Assembly (NCBI GenBank): GCA_947451145.1 | Contig: CANFXW010000002.1 | Coordinates: 124,001 to 188,000 of the forward strand | Reading direction: 5' to 3' | DNA from: Sphingomonadaceae bacterium | GTDB taxonomy: Bacteria > Pseudomonadota > Alphaproteobacteria > Sphingomonadales > Sphingomonadaceae | Length of the DNA: 64,000 bases | In this document: in pieces, positions 28,313 through 37,328 of the stretch | Layout of the letters: the number at the start of each line of letters is the position of its first letter | Position numbering within the stretch: position 1 is the stretch's first letter | Position numbers and translations under genes: made by a program | Notes under the pieces: generated by a model | Seen by the model: the letters and a program-made list of their open reading frames with translations, nothing else | Told to the model about the DNA's origin: nothing | Database searches by the model: none

Positions 28313-31300
28313 TTAGTTCCCCCAGATCGTCATTCCCGCCACTGGCACCTGGGCCCGGATCGAGGGGGCATACATCGCCTCAACCCGCGCCGGGGGCAGG
28401 GTGAAGCGGCCCGCCGAATTGAGCCGCAGGGTATATTCGATCACCGAAGTGCCGCGCGGCAGCCAGTCGTAATAGGCCCGCCAGTAATCGCGCCCGCCCT
28501 CGGTATAGGCGGGATAGGCGCCTTCGGTCTTTTCGCCCTGCTGGAGGATCGCCGATTGTCCGCCAAGGCTCGACATAACCACTGCGCCGGGGGGAAGCGG
28601 ATCGGAAAGCGCCACCCAGTTGCGCTCGGCGCTGGCCTCGATGGTGAGCCGCACGCGGATCACGTCGCCCTGACTGAGTTTGCCCTGCTGCTTGGCCGAA
28701 ACCACCGAAACAGAGCGCGTCAGCCGGTAACCGGCCATCAGCGGCTGGCTGAGCGGAACGGCGGCGTGGACCGTTACCGTCGCCCATGGGCCAGCGCCGC
28801 CCGATTGCGACAGGCTCATTGGCCCCGCCACCAGCGGCAAGTGCACCGGCATGGCATCGGCCTTGCGCGGCCAGATAAAGTCAGCCGAACCGGAGCCCAG
28901 CGAGACATGGGTGGTGCCTGCCACCGCGCTCGCCGGATAGGCCGCATCAAATCGGCGAGAAACGAGCACGCCCCAGGCATTGGCTGGTGTCGTATCCCAG
29001 TGTCCGCGCTGCTGGCGGGCGGCGACGCCGACCATCATTTTGGGCACTTCGGCTGACCAGCCCGGCTTGCCGATCACCGCATCGAGCGCGAGGATCGCCA
29101 TTTCGTCGGCGCTGGTCATCATCCACCATGGCGCAGAGTCACGGTCTGCCAGATCGAGCCGGGTGCCCTCATAGACCAGCCGCTTGCGCAGCTCGCCCTC
29201 GGCCGCGGCGCGAAGCTGGGCAGAGCGGGGGGCGTTCGGCAGGCGGTCAAGCGCGATGATCCACTGCGCCAGCGCCGATGTCGGCATGTCGGCGGGAACC
29301 ATGTCGATCCGCGCGACGAGGCCGGGATCGGCAGCGCCAGCGCGGGCGAGGGCCGAGAGCGCGGCGACCTTCACCAACCGCTCGTCTGCGCGATAGGCCC
29401 GGTCGCGGGTCACACGGCCTTCGACCACACCCTGCAGAGCCGCGACCATGCGGGCCTTTGGTCCTTCGGGGATTGGCAGGCCTGCCGCCGATGTAGCCGC
29501 GAGCACATAGGCGGTCAGCTCGGTCGAGCCGCGCATGTCGGCCATCGGCCAGTAGCGCACCAGCCCGTCGCTATCGAGATAGGTCGGCAGAGCGCCGGCC
29601 AGCGTGTTCCAGCCCGCCGTATCGCCCTGAACGATGATCCGCGACAGCCGCTGTTCGAAGCAGTTGAACGGATAGTCGGTCATATAGGCTTTCACCCCGC
29701 CCAGCGGCGCGGCGAGGCTGTCGCTGAAGGCAACATCGACAAAGCCGCCCGGCAGCGCACCAAACGGCACGCCGATCATGGGTGCGGTATCGCCAACGCG
29801 GAGCAGGCTCGCCGCCCAGACTTCCACCGGCACGGCAGGCGCGACCTCTTGCGTGGCGACAACCGAATCCATCGCCTTGCCATCGCTCGACTGGGCTTTC
29901 AGCGTCCACTTGAGCGTTCCCGGCTGCTGCGGCGCGTCAAAGCCCCAGCGGACCCGTCCGGCAGCGCCTGCCGGAATGGTGAGGGTTAGCGGTGGGAATT
30001 TTGCACTCGCCCCTTCCAGCGTCGGCTGCGCGGTCACTGTCATCGCATGATCCGCGCCGTTCTTCAGGGTGAACACCGCGTCGAAGTGATCGCCGGTCCG
30101 CACCAGTGCAGGCAGTCCGGGATAGACCGAAAGGTCCTGCGCGGTCCGCGCCGACGTCTCGCCGGTGCCGAACAGCTGCGCGCCGTCAGTGGCAATCGCC
30201 ACCAGCCTGAAGCGCGAGAGGGCATCGGAGAGCGGCACGGTTACGCGGGCCTGTCCATTGGCGTCGAGCGGCACATGGCCCTGCCACAGCAGCACCGGCT
30301 GGAAGTTCTCGCGATTGACGCCCGAGGCATCGCCGCCACCACCACCCGCCGCGACGGCCTTCTTGCCGAAGTGCCGCTTGCCGACGACCTGCATCTGCGC
30401 GGTCGAGGTCGCGACCTCAAGACTGCGTTCGCCCATCATGGCTTCGAGCAAGTTCCAGCTCTTGTTGGGCATCAGTTGCAGCAGCGCCTCGTCCACCGCG
30501 ACGAAAGCCACGTCGGCAGAGCGGGCGGGCTTTCCGTCGGGGCCTTTCACCTCGAGCGTCACCTGCGCCTTGTCACGCACCGCATACTTCTCGCGGTTGG
30601 CCTTTACCGAGACATCGAGCTTATGCGCCTCCCAGCCGACCTGCACCTTGGCATAGCCGATGCGGTAGGCGGGCTTGGCGAGATCGACTGTTGCAGTGGG
30701 ATTGGCGGCCTCGCCCTGCCCGAACGGCAGGTTCCAGCGCCGCGCCAAGTCATTGAACCACAGCTTGGCCCCATCGACCCGCCCGCGCACGGCCATGACC
30801 GAGACATAGACATTGGGCGCGTAGGAGCCGGGCAGTTTCACCTCGACCTCGGGATCCTTGCCCGAAAGCTGGGTGACGAAGCTGGACAGCACGCCTTCGC
30901 GCTCGACCGTGACCAGCGCGGTGGCTTCGCGGAACGGCATGCGGACCTGGAACCTGGCGGTGTCGCCTGCCTTGTATTCGGTGGCCTCGGGGATCACGTC
31001 CATCCGGTCGCCGTTATCGCCGCCGAACCACCAGTCGTCTTGGCCAGCCAGCCAGACGGTTTGCACCGCGCGGCTTTCGCGGCCCGCAGCATCCTTGGCA
31101 GTGGCGACGACGGTGACTTCACCCGAAACGCCGGGGGCCAGTTGGCAGCGTGCGCGGCCCAGATCATCGCTGCGGGCGATGCAGCCGCCGGAAAGCTGGG
31201 TGATCTGCTCCTGATTGTCATAGGCATAGAAGCCGCCAATCAGCCGCCGCCGCGCGGTGATCACCTGCCGCGAATAGACCCGCACCGTCACCGGCGCGCC

Positions 31301-34060
31301 CTGAACCGGCTTGCCCTTCAGATCGAGCACGGCCAACTGCAACCGCAGATCGTCATCGCGCATCAGCCAGCCGTCGGTCTTGATCCCCACCTGCAGCGCG
31401 GAAGGGTAAAGCTGGAGATGGCGCGATGCCGTCATCGTCTCGCCATTGGCATCGGGGTAATCCATCTCGACCGTCAGGCTGACCGGCTGGGTGATCTTCT
31501 GGTTCACCGCCACGTCGGTCTTCGCCGTGCCGTCGGCGCCGAGCGTCGCGGGCAGAGTTTGGGCATAGGGCAAGGTGGGCACCGCCGCCTCGCCCTCGCT
31601 CGAGAGCGGGCGGGTGCCTTCCACCACTTCATCGCCCCCGAAGGTAAAGCCTTCCCAGCCCTTGGGCGTGGCGAACCATGATGAGAAATCGGTGCGCAGC
31701 GTCACCGGCAATTTGCCCGCACCGCCGCCAGACAGGTAGCCGACAAACAACGACAACGGCACATTGCTCGGCTGGACCAGCGCCTCGGACGGGCCGGTGA
31801 TCGTCGCGCGCATGGTGGGCAGCTTGTACTCGTCGACGCGGACGGTCTGGTCGCTGTAAATCGATCGCCCGTCGACCTCGAAACGCAGGGCATAGTCACC
31901 CAGCGGCGCGCCTTGCGGCACGGCCCATTCGCCTTCGCCCGAGCCGTTCGCGCCGATGGTGATCTCTTGGGTGAACTGGGTGTCAGAGCCGAGGTGGGCA
32001 AAGATCAGCTTGCCGGTGAAGCCCTTGGCAAAGTCAAAGCCGTTGCCCACGGGATGGCGCAGCACGTGCTTGAAGTGCATCGTCTCACCCACGCGGACCA
32101 GCGTGCGGTCAAACAGGGTGTGGATGATGTCGTTGGCTTCGCTGGCGCCAAAGCCGAGGTCGAAATCATAGGGCGAAATGCCCTTGTCCCAGCTCGAAAG
32201 CGTAAAGCTCATATCGCCATCCGCGCGGGCGGAGACCATCAGCGGGTGGTTCTGGCCTTCCTCGCAGCCGCCGCCCAGATCGGGCGTTGGCAGGATCGCG
32301 CCGACTTGCAGCAGGCCATTGGCATTGGTCTGGCCTTGGCCAAGCAATTGCCCGGTGCAGCTATCCGAAAGGCGGATCGCCGCATGGGCCACCGGCGCGG
32401 CGGTTTCGAGCGCGGTGACCCAGACCAGCGAACCTTCGCGGCCCCACTTGAAGTGCACCGCCATATCGGTGACGAGCGCGCCCGAGGCGACATAGCGCGG
32501 CACATTGCGCCCCAGCAGCGCGCGGCCCAGCGCCGGGCTCGCCAGCTCGACCACATGGAAGCCCTTGCCCGAGAGTGGCAGGCCGACAACCTCGAAATCC
32601 TTGCCCTTGCCCGGCAGGTCAAGCTTGAGCGGAGTGCCGCCCGCCGTCAGCAGCGGCTTCTCGCGGGTGTGGTTGATCGATTTGGTCGAGCCGTCTTTCT
32701 GCTCGATCTCCTCATAGTCACCGTCCTCGGCCTTATCGAGTTTGCGGAGCCATTCGGCGATCTTGGCATCGTCATCGGCGATGCGGCTGGACTGGCCCAT
32801 GATGCCGGTAATCTTGCCCGCCAGCGCGGGCTCGATAGCGCGCACGGTAACCGGCAGATTGGCACCCTGGCTGGCCTCGATGATGCCGAAGCCAGCGGCG
32901 AACTTCACCAGCGGCGGGGCCTCGGCGAAGTGAACCGGCAGCGGGAAGCGCTCGGCATTTGACAGCACGCGGCCTGACAGATCCTTGATCCCGGCGGGCA
33001 GAACGACTGTCGCATCGCTGGCGGCGGGGAAGGGGCCCTTGAAATCAAGGTCCGAGACCTGCGCGTTGTTCTTTTCGTTCTCGTCGATCTGCGGTTTGCG
33101 CTCGCTGCCATCGGCAAAGCGCAGACGCACCAGTTCGGCCAATTTGCGATCAATCGGCGCGGAGAAGCGGACGTGGGCATCGGTGATCGGGTTGCAAGCC
33201 GCCTTGCCGTTGGTCCGGCCGCATTCCCAGCTGGCGGAGAAGGCCTTGCGCACGGTGAAATCGAACCGCTGGTCACGGCCCGCGGGTTTGCCGTGGCGGT
33301 CTGCAATTGCCTTGCTCCAGACCAGCGCCATGGCATGCTCGGGCGGAAGCGGGCGGCGGCATTTCACCGCGATGACATTGGCGAGAGCAGCTTTGCGCGC
33401 CGAGGCTTCTTCGGGCAGCTTGTCGCCGATTTCCGCCTCCGAGAGGAACTGCGTCATCCGCCAGTCGTAACCCTTGCCGAGTTCACTCAGCACTTTGTCG
33501 GCAGTATCAGCAGGCAGAACATCCACGGCGGAGGTCTCGCCAATGCCATCGACCGCGCAGGCCGCGTTGGCGGCAACCGAAGCAGGGTTGGCCGGGGTGT
33601 TGGTGGCGATCAGGAACACCTGATCCTCGTCAATCGAATCGCCATCTTCACCCGGTGCCAGAACGGCGCGCACCGATGGGCCGGCGGTATCAATGGTAAA
33701 GCTGCTCTGCCCCTGCACCCTGGCACCCGCCAGCGTGGTCAGCCCCTCGCGCAGGGTTACCTTGCACGATGTGCCACCAGGCAGGGCACGTTCGAAATCA
33801 AGCACGAAGGTTTGCGGATCAACCCAGCGCCCCGCTGCCCCCACCGGGCAGTCGCTGCTCGCGGCGGCCTGTGCGCGGGGATCGCCGAGCGGCACCATGG
33901 CCTCGGAAAAGCGAAGGGTGAAGCGCTCGATCGCGCCACTGCCGCTGTTTGATCCGGCGCTTCCGGGGGTGGCGAGGGTAACCTGCGGCGGCGAATCGCC
34001 TTGCGCCGCCAGCGAGGCCAGCAGGGCGAACGGCAGAGCAAGCTTCCAACCCAAACGCAT
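28313..34060 (-). CDS. Bacterial alpha-2-macroglobulin with thioester motif
   Basis: A 1915-residue periplasmic protease trap. It has a signal peptide (MRLGWKLALPFALLASLAAQ) without a lipobox, the MG2/A2M domain series, and a thioester-type motif YPFNCFEQRLSRI with Cys near residue 1467, consistent with YfhM-class CxEQ. The C-terminal region reads as the bacterial A2M terminal domains (TRSVSVVSAKQQGKLSQGDV). GGGAGG precedes the ATG. The usual partner gene for penicillin-binding protein 1C is absent: FtsK is downstream and tRNA-Val upstream. Absence of a lipid anchor and of PBP1C suggests a somewhat different arrangement from E. coli YfhM. Confidence 0.9.
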   Translation of the reverse strand: MRLGWKLALPFALLASLAAQGDSPPQVTLATPGSAGSNSGSGAIERFTLRFSEAMVPLGDPRAQAAASSDCPVGAAGRWVDPQTFVLDFERALPGGTSCKVTLREGLTTLAGARVQGQSSFTIDTAGPSVRAVLAPGEDGDSIDEDQVFLIATNTPANPASVAANAACAVDGIGETSAVDVLPADTADKVLSELGKGYDWRMTQFLSEAEIGDKLPEEASARKAALANVIAVKCRRPLPPEHAMALVWSKAIADRHGKPAGRDQRFDFTVRKAFSASWECGRTNGKAACNPITDAHVRFSAPIDRKLAELVRLRFADGSERKPQIDENEKNNAQVSDLDFKGPFPAASDATVVLPAGIKDLSGRVLSNAERFPLPVHFAEAPPLVKFAAGFGIIEASQGANLPVTVRAIEPALAGKITGIMGQSSRIADDDAKIAEWLRKLDKAEDGDYEEIEQKDGSTKSINHTREKPLLTAGGTPLKLDLPGKGKDFEVVGLPLSGKGFHVVELASPALGRALLGRNVPRYVASGALVTDMAVHFKWGREGSLVWVTALETAAPVAHAAIRLSDSCTGQLLGQGQTNANGLLQVGAILPTPDLGGGCEEGQNHPLMVSARADGDMSFTLSSWDKGISPYDFDLGFGASEANDIIHTLFDRTLVRVGETMHFKHVLRHPVGNGFDFAKGFTGKLIFAHLGSDTQFTQEITIGANGSGEGEWAVPQGAPLGDYALRFEVDGRSIYSDQTVRVDEYKLPTMRATITGPSEALVQPSNVPLSLFVGYLSGGGAGKLPVTLRTDFSSWFATPKGWEGFTFGGDEVVEGTRPLSSEGEAAVPTLPYAQTLPATLGADGTAKTDVAVNQKITQPVSLTVEMDYPDANGETMTASRHLQLYPSALQVGIKTDGWLMRDDDLRLQLAVLDLKGKPVQGAPVTVRVYSRQVITARRRLIGGFYAYDNQEQITQLSGGCIARSDDLGRARCQLAPGVSGEVTVVATAKDAAGRESRAVQTVWLAGQDDWWFGGDNGDRMDVIPEATEYKAGDTARFQVRMPFREATALVTVEREGVLSSFVTQLSGKDPEVEVKLPGSYAPNVYVSVMAVRGRVDGAKLWFNDLARRWNLPFGQGEAANPTATVDLAKPAYRIGYAKVQVGWEAHKLDVSVKANREKYAVRDKAQVTLEVKGPDGKPARSADVAFVAVDEALLQLMPNKSWNLLEAMMGERSLEVATSTAQMQVVGKRHFGKKAVAAGGGGGDASGVNRENFQPVLLWQGHVPLDANGQARVTVPLSDALSRFRLVAIATDGAQLFGTGETSARTAQDLSVYPGLPALVRTGDHFDAVFTLKNGADHAMTVTAQPTLEGASAKFPPLTLTIPAGAAGRVRWGFDAPQQPGTLKWTLKAQSSDGKAMDSVVATQEVAPAVPVEVWAASLLRVGDTAPMIGVPFGALPGGFVDVAFSDSLAAPLGGVKAYMTDYPFNCFEQRLSRIIVQGDTAGWNTLAGALPTYLDSDGLVRYWPMADMRGSTELTAYVLAATSAAGLPIPEGPKARMVAALQGVVEGRVTRDRAYRADERLVKVAALSALARAGAADPGLVARIDMVPADMPTSALAQWIIALDRLPNAPRSAQLRAAAEGELRKRLVYEGTRLDLADRDSAPWWMMTSADEMAILALDAVIGKPGWSAEVPKMMVGVAARQQRGHWDTTPANAWGVLVSRRFDAAYPASAVAGTTHVSLGSGSADFIWPRKADAMPVHLPLVAGPMSLSQSGGAGPWATVTVHAAVPLSQPLMAGYRLTRSVSVVSAKQQGKLSQGDVIRVRLTIEASAERNWVALSDPLPPGAVVMSSLGGQSAILQQGEKTEGAYPAYTEGGRDYWRAYYDWLPRGTSVIEYTLRLNSAGRFTLPPARVEAMYAPSIRAQVPVAGMTIWGN

Positions 34061-34149
34061 CCCTGCCTCCCAAGGCCCGAAAATAACTATGATTCGTAAG
34101 GCGCAACATCGCGAATCTGCGGATCAGAGTCCATCGTGGCATCTGCCGA

Positions 34150-34178
34150 TTGACGTAGAGAATTTTCGCAGCAATAGC
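34150..34178 (+). promoter_or_regulatory. Likely tRNA-Val promoter
   Basis: TTGACG at 34150-34155, 17 bases, then AATAGC at 34173-34178. The mature tRNA begins 36 bases further on, which fits a short 5' leader. Confidence 0.4.
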
Positions 34179-34214
34179 GCGCCAACAAACCCCGCTTCAC
34201 TTGTGCGGACACGG

Positions 34215-34290
34215 GGGCGCTTAGCTCAGTTGGTAGAGCATCTCGTTTACACCGAGAGGGTCGGCGGTTCGAGCCCGTCAGCGCCCACCA
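34215..34290 (+). tRNA. tRNA-Val (anticodon UAC)
   Basis: A 76-base tRNA with CCA encoded. The acceptor stem GGGCGCT pairs with AGCGCCC. The D arm is GCTCAGTTGGTAGAGC, the anticodon arm TCTCG-TTTACAC-CGAGA gives anticodon TAC (Val), and the T arm contains GGTTCGAGCC. All stems pair. Confidence 0.97.
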
Positions 34291-34414
34291 TTTTGGCCCG
34301 CACAAAGGCGGGGCTCTCATCCAGATCGATGACCGTACCCAATGAAATCCAACGCGGTCTCTTTGGCTTTCGGGGGTTTCTGTTCCGGGAGTTCGGAATT
34401 TCCGATCAAACCTG

Positions 34415-35104
34415 CTAAAAACGAAATGCAATTCCGGCCTGAACTATTACGGGGTTCAGCCTTATCCCGGCTTCGACCGGGATTGGTCCGAAAGCCCCCC
34501 GCGCGCGGGTGCGAAGCGGCGTCCAGGTTGCGCTGGCGAATAGACCGGCGCTTTTGGTGACACGCAGGTCGAATCCGGCTTGCAGCGCGACTGCAGTATC
34601 GGCCTTCACCGCCAAGTTGCTGACCGCCCCATCGGTGACGCGGATGGGGAAGAAATGGGCGACGCCAAGGCCGGCAAACGGCGAAAGGCGCTTTGATGGC
34701 TGCAAATGGAACCGGGCGAAGGCGCTGATGGTGCCATATCGGACCGCACCGATTTGTCCCGCATTTGCCAGCGTGCCCATTGCTGTCAATTTTGCCGCCG
34801 GCGGCAATCCGGCTGTCACTGCGACCGAGGCCCACGGCTTGATGAAGAACTCGGCTTCCGCGCTCAGGGTGGTTGAATTCGATACTGCGACTGCCGCTCC
34901 GGTGACCGGGGTTCCGCCAAACGCAACCTCGGAGGATTCGTCGAATTTGATCACTGCTACGGCACCGCGCACCACAACATCTCCCGATGACCAGCCATCT
35001 CCGTTGTCATGGGTGCGTGCCTGAGCCTGTGCCGCAGGCAGAACAGCGAGGGCGAACGGCCAGCGCGCCAACACAGCGCCGACGATACGAACTGCGGCGG
35101 TCAT
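34415..35104 (-). CDS. OmpW-like outer-membrane beta-barrel protein
   Basis: A 229-residue protein with a signal peptide ending near PAAQAQA, then SGDVVVRGAVAVIKFDESSE and alternating strands, ending VIVQAGIAFRF with the terminal Phe required for barrel assembly. Length and the central SPFAGLGVAHFF resemble the OmpW family of small barrels that let hydrophobic compounds through the outer membrane. The start at 35104 overlaps the methyltransferase stop (ATGA), so it is translated with that gene. Confidence 0.75.
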   Translation of the reverse strand: MTAAVRIVGAVLARWPFALAVLPAAQAQARTHDNGDGWSSGDVVVRGAVAVIKFDESSEVAFGGTPVTGAAVAVSNSTTLSAEAEFFIKPWASVAVTAGLPPAAKLTAMGTLANAGQIGAVRYGTISAFARFHLQPSKRLSPFAGLGVAHFFPIRVTDGAVSNLAVKADTAVALQAGFDLRVTKSAGLFASATWTPLRTRARGAFGPIPVEAGIRLNPVIVQAGIAFRF

Positions 35105-35991
35105 AGGGCAGGTGCCTCCCGGTGGGTCATGCGGCAATAGGCAATGCAGCCGGTCTCATCGATCCACGTTTTCGGCGCAAAGCCAGCCGCGCGCGCGTGG
35201 CGGGCAAGATCGGCCTCGCTGCGATAGACCAGATGCCAGTCCATCACCGCTTCCATCCAGCCGATCGAGAGGTGGTCCGGCACGAAATTTGCCAGCAGTA
35301 TGTTGCCCTCCGGCGCGAGCACTTTGGCGAGCAACTGGTGGAACAGGCGCATCACCTGTTCGTCGAAATAGTCGGTCAACCCGAGCGTGTAGATGTAATC
35401 CCACCTCTCGCCGCACTTGCTCGCCTGACGGAGGAAGCGGATGACGTTTGCTTCTTCAATGTTGACGTTATCACCATGCTCTTTGCGAACCACCGCAAGC
35501 GACAACGGGTCCTGATCGACCAGCGTGATATTCTCCAAATTCTTGCCCGTCAGCTGGGCACCCTCGCGGAAATGGCCGCAGGCGAGTGACAGAATGCGCT
35601 TTCCCGCCTTGTGGGCATTCAGCAATTCTTTCTCGGCGAGATCGCGCCGCAAGCGGACGGCTTCGGCTGTCTGAAAGTCGAGGGTGACCGAAAACAGATC
35701 CTGGCCGACGCCGGAAGTCCCCTCGGGCGCTTCGCGGTGATAGATGAGGTCGATCATCTTGGCATCGCCGGCATAGCCGCGCGGCTTTTCGAAACAGCGG
35801 CGGTTGAACGGATCGCCAAGCAGCTGTTCGTGCAAGGGATGCGAGCGCAAAGCCGAAACCGCAGTTGGCCAGATATCGGATCGCTCGCGCATTGCGCCGA
35901 GATATCCCATCAACAGGATTGAAGTCTGTGCGGCCTGACCGGCGGAAATCAGTTCGTTCATCCGGTCGAATTTGTTGCAAAGTGTTTCCAC
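35101..35991 (-). CDS. SAM-dependent methyltransferase, PhcB-like
   Basis: A 296-residue class I methyltransferase. The cofactor loop reads KRILSLACGHFREGA, motif II is NITLVDQDPLSL, and FEKPRGYAGDAKMIDLIYH is a family signature. I associate that signature with proteins annotated as 3-hydroxypalmitate methyl ester synthases (PhcB type), which make a quorum-sensing signal in Ralstonia. The product here may differ. A GTG at 35991 with AGGGG upstream is used; an ATG lies ten codons further in. It is coupled to the downstream barrel-protein gene. The specific function is inference. Confidence 0.65.
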   Translation of the reverse strand: METLCNKFDRMNELISAGQAAQTSILLMGYLGAMRERSDIWPTAVSALRSHPLHEQLLGDPFNRRCFEKPRGYAGDAKMIDLIYHREAPEGTSGVGQDLFSVTLDFQTAEAVRLRRDLAEKELLNAHKAGKRILSLACGHFREGAQLTGKNLENITLVDQDPLSLAVVRKEHGDNVNIEEANVIRFLRQASKCGERWDYIYTLGLTDYFDEQVMRLFHQLLAKVLAPEGNILLANFVPDHLSIGWMEAVMDWHLVYRSEADLARHARAAGFAPKTWIDETGCIAYCRMTHREAPAL

Positions 35992-36044
35992 AATCTGCCC
36001 CTGTTTTGTGTTTTTTGGGAAGTAGTGACTACCGGGGGAGTGAA

Positions 36045-37100
36045 TTACTCACCGTTGATGTAACATTTTACGGATTGCGGCGTTCCGCCGTGCCATTGAC
36101 CAAGACTCCGTCTTGGTCCGGTGCAGGCGATGTTGCCCGAGGCGACAAATTCATTGGGTCCGCGCCCGCCAACAGAGACCTTCTCGATGGCGAACGTCCC
36201 GATCAAGCCGCCTGACATGGACACTGCGGGGTATCCGAACATGGTCAGCAGGTTCTTGGTCGTGATGACGGTTGCGCCCACCTTTTCCAGGTTGGTTCGC
36301 AGGATTAACAGCTCGCCCCCCGTTAACAGCGGCTCAAGCTGAGACGCCTGCTCAAGGATGCTTTGCGAATCCTTTTCTGCATCCTTGAATGCCTTGTCGG
36401 TTTCGCTGATTGAATCGCCAACCGCCGTGAGGACTGCCGCTCGTTTATCATCTTTTTTTGCCCCCGCTGTGCAGTCGGCAATTTCACGTTTCGCCTGATC
36501 GACCAATTTGGTCCAATTGCTCGAGACTTCGGACAAAGGATCGGAATTGAGCGACGAAAGCAGGAAGACCTTTCCTTTGAAACCGGATGACTTTCGGCCG
36601 CTCTCGCTTGCCAGCGCGTTGAGCCAAAACGTATTGCTGGGCTCGATGTTAATGTCGTCGATCTTCCTGTCGGAAAGGACCAGACCAGCAATCGCAGGGA
36701 TCGGGGAATCGGATTTCACGTCAGCTTCAAAGTTGGGCCAAGTCTTGTTGGCATTGCACGCCTTGTCTTTCGCTTTGGCCAGTTCCTCGCCCAAGGTTTT
36801 GGTGCGATTGCGCACCAACAGGTAAGGCATCAGGCTGAATTTGGCCGAAGTATCGACGATCAGGACTTTCGCAGAAGGATCCTTTTCGACTATCCTGTGC
36901 CACAAAGCCTGACTGGCCTGGATTGCGGAATGCGATGCAATTGCCCAGGCCTCGATTTCGCCGGCATGGTCGCCCAGTTCGGTTTTCCCCGAGCCTGCCC
37001 CTCCGGCAAGAAAGCCGAGCAACCCGGTTGTGGCCTCATCGGCTTGCGCCGGCTGCGATGCAGCCAGGCAGATTGGCAGCGCCCATAAAATTCGCATCAT
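36045..37100 (-). CDS. Exported protein of unknown function
   Basis: A 351-residue protein I do not recognise. It has a clear signal peptide (MMRILWALPICLAASQPAQA), a short Gly-rich stretch (GLLGFLAGGAGSGKTELGDH) that resembles but does not convincingly form a P-loop, and long polar helical segments with coiled-coil character around residues 210-290. The C-terminal region is Gly-rich with two Cys (NIACTGPRR and SVKCYINGE), a possible disulfide. The start at 37100 has GGGGGA upstream. It is divergent from the CadC-like regulator across 228 bases, which may control it. Confidence 0.65.
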   Translation of the reverse strand: MMRILWALPICLAASQPAQADEATTGLLGFLAGGAGSGKTELGDHAGEIEAWAIASHSAIQASQALWHRIVEKDPSAKVLIVDTSAKFSLMPYLLVRNRTKTLGEELAKAKDKACNANKTWPNFEADVKSDSPIPAIAGLVLSDRKIDDINIEPSNTFWLNALASESGRKSSGFKGKVFLLSSLNSDPLSEVSSNWTKLVDQAKREIADCTAGAKKDDKRAAVLTAVGDSISETDKAFKDAEKDSQSILEQASQLEPLLTGGELLILRTNLEKVGATVITTKNLLTMFGYPAVSMSGGLIGTFAIEKVSVGGRGPNEFVASGNIACTGPRRSLGQWHGGTPQSVKCYINGE

Positions 37101-37328
37101 CTTCGTCCCCCCGTAGGCCGGTTGCAAAGCTCTCTATTGGAGTGGGCGACATGGCTGCATGCGCTCACCTGGAAGCCGGACAGAAGATCACCGCAATTCG
37201 CAGTTGGCGCGCCCCACAAAAGGTAATGAAAGTGCGATTTTGTTGCGATGATGTCGCGAAATTGCGCCTGCGCGGTCGTTTCGCGCGCGAAGAATATGGC
37301 TCTGGCTTGAAACCGATAAGTTCACTAG

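Noticed and set aside
30047..31681. 544-codon open frame on the plus strand
   Set aside because: Antisense to the alpha-2-macroglobulin gene, with composition typical of a complement frame and no domain.
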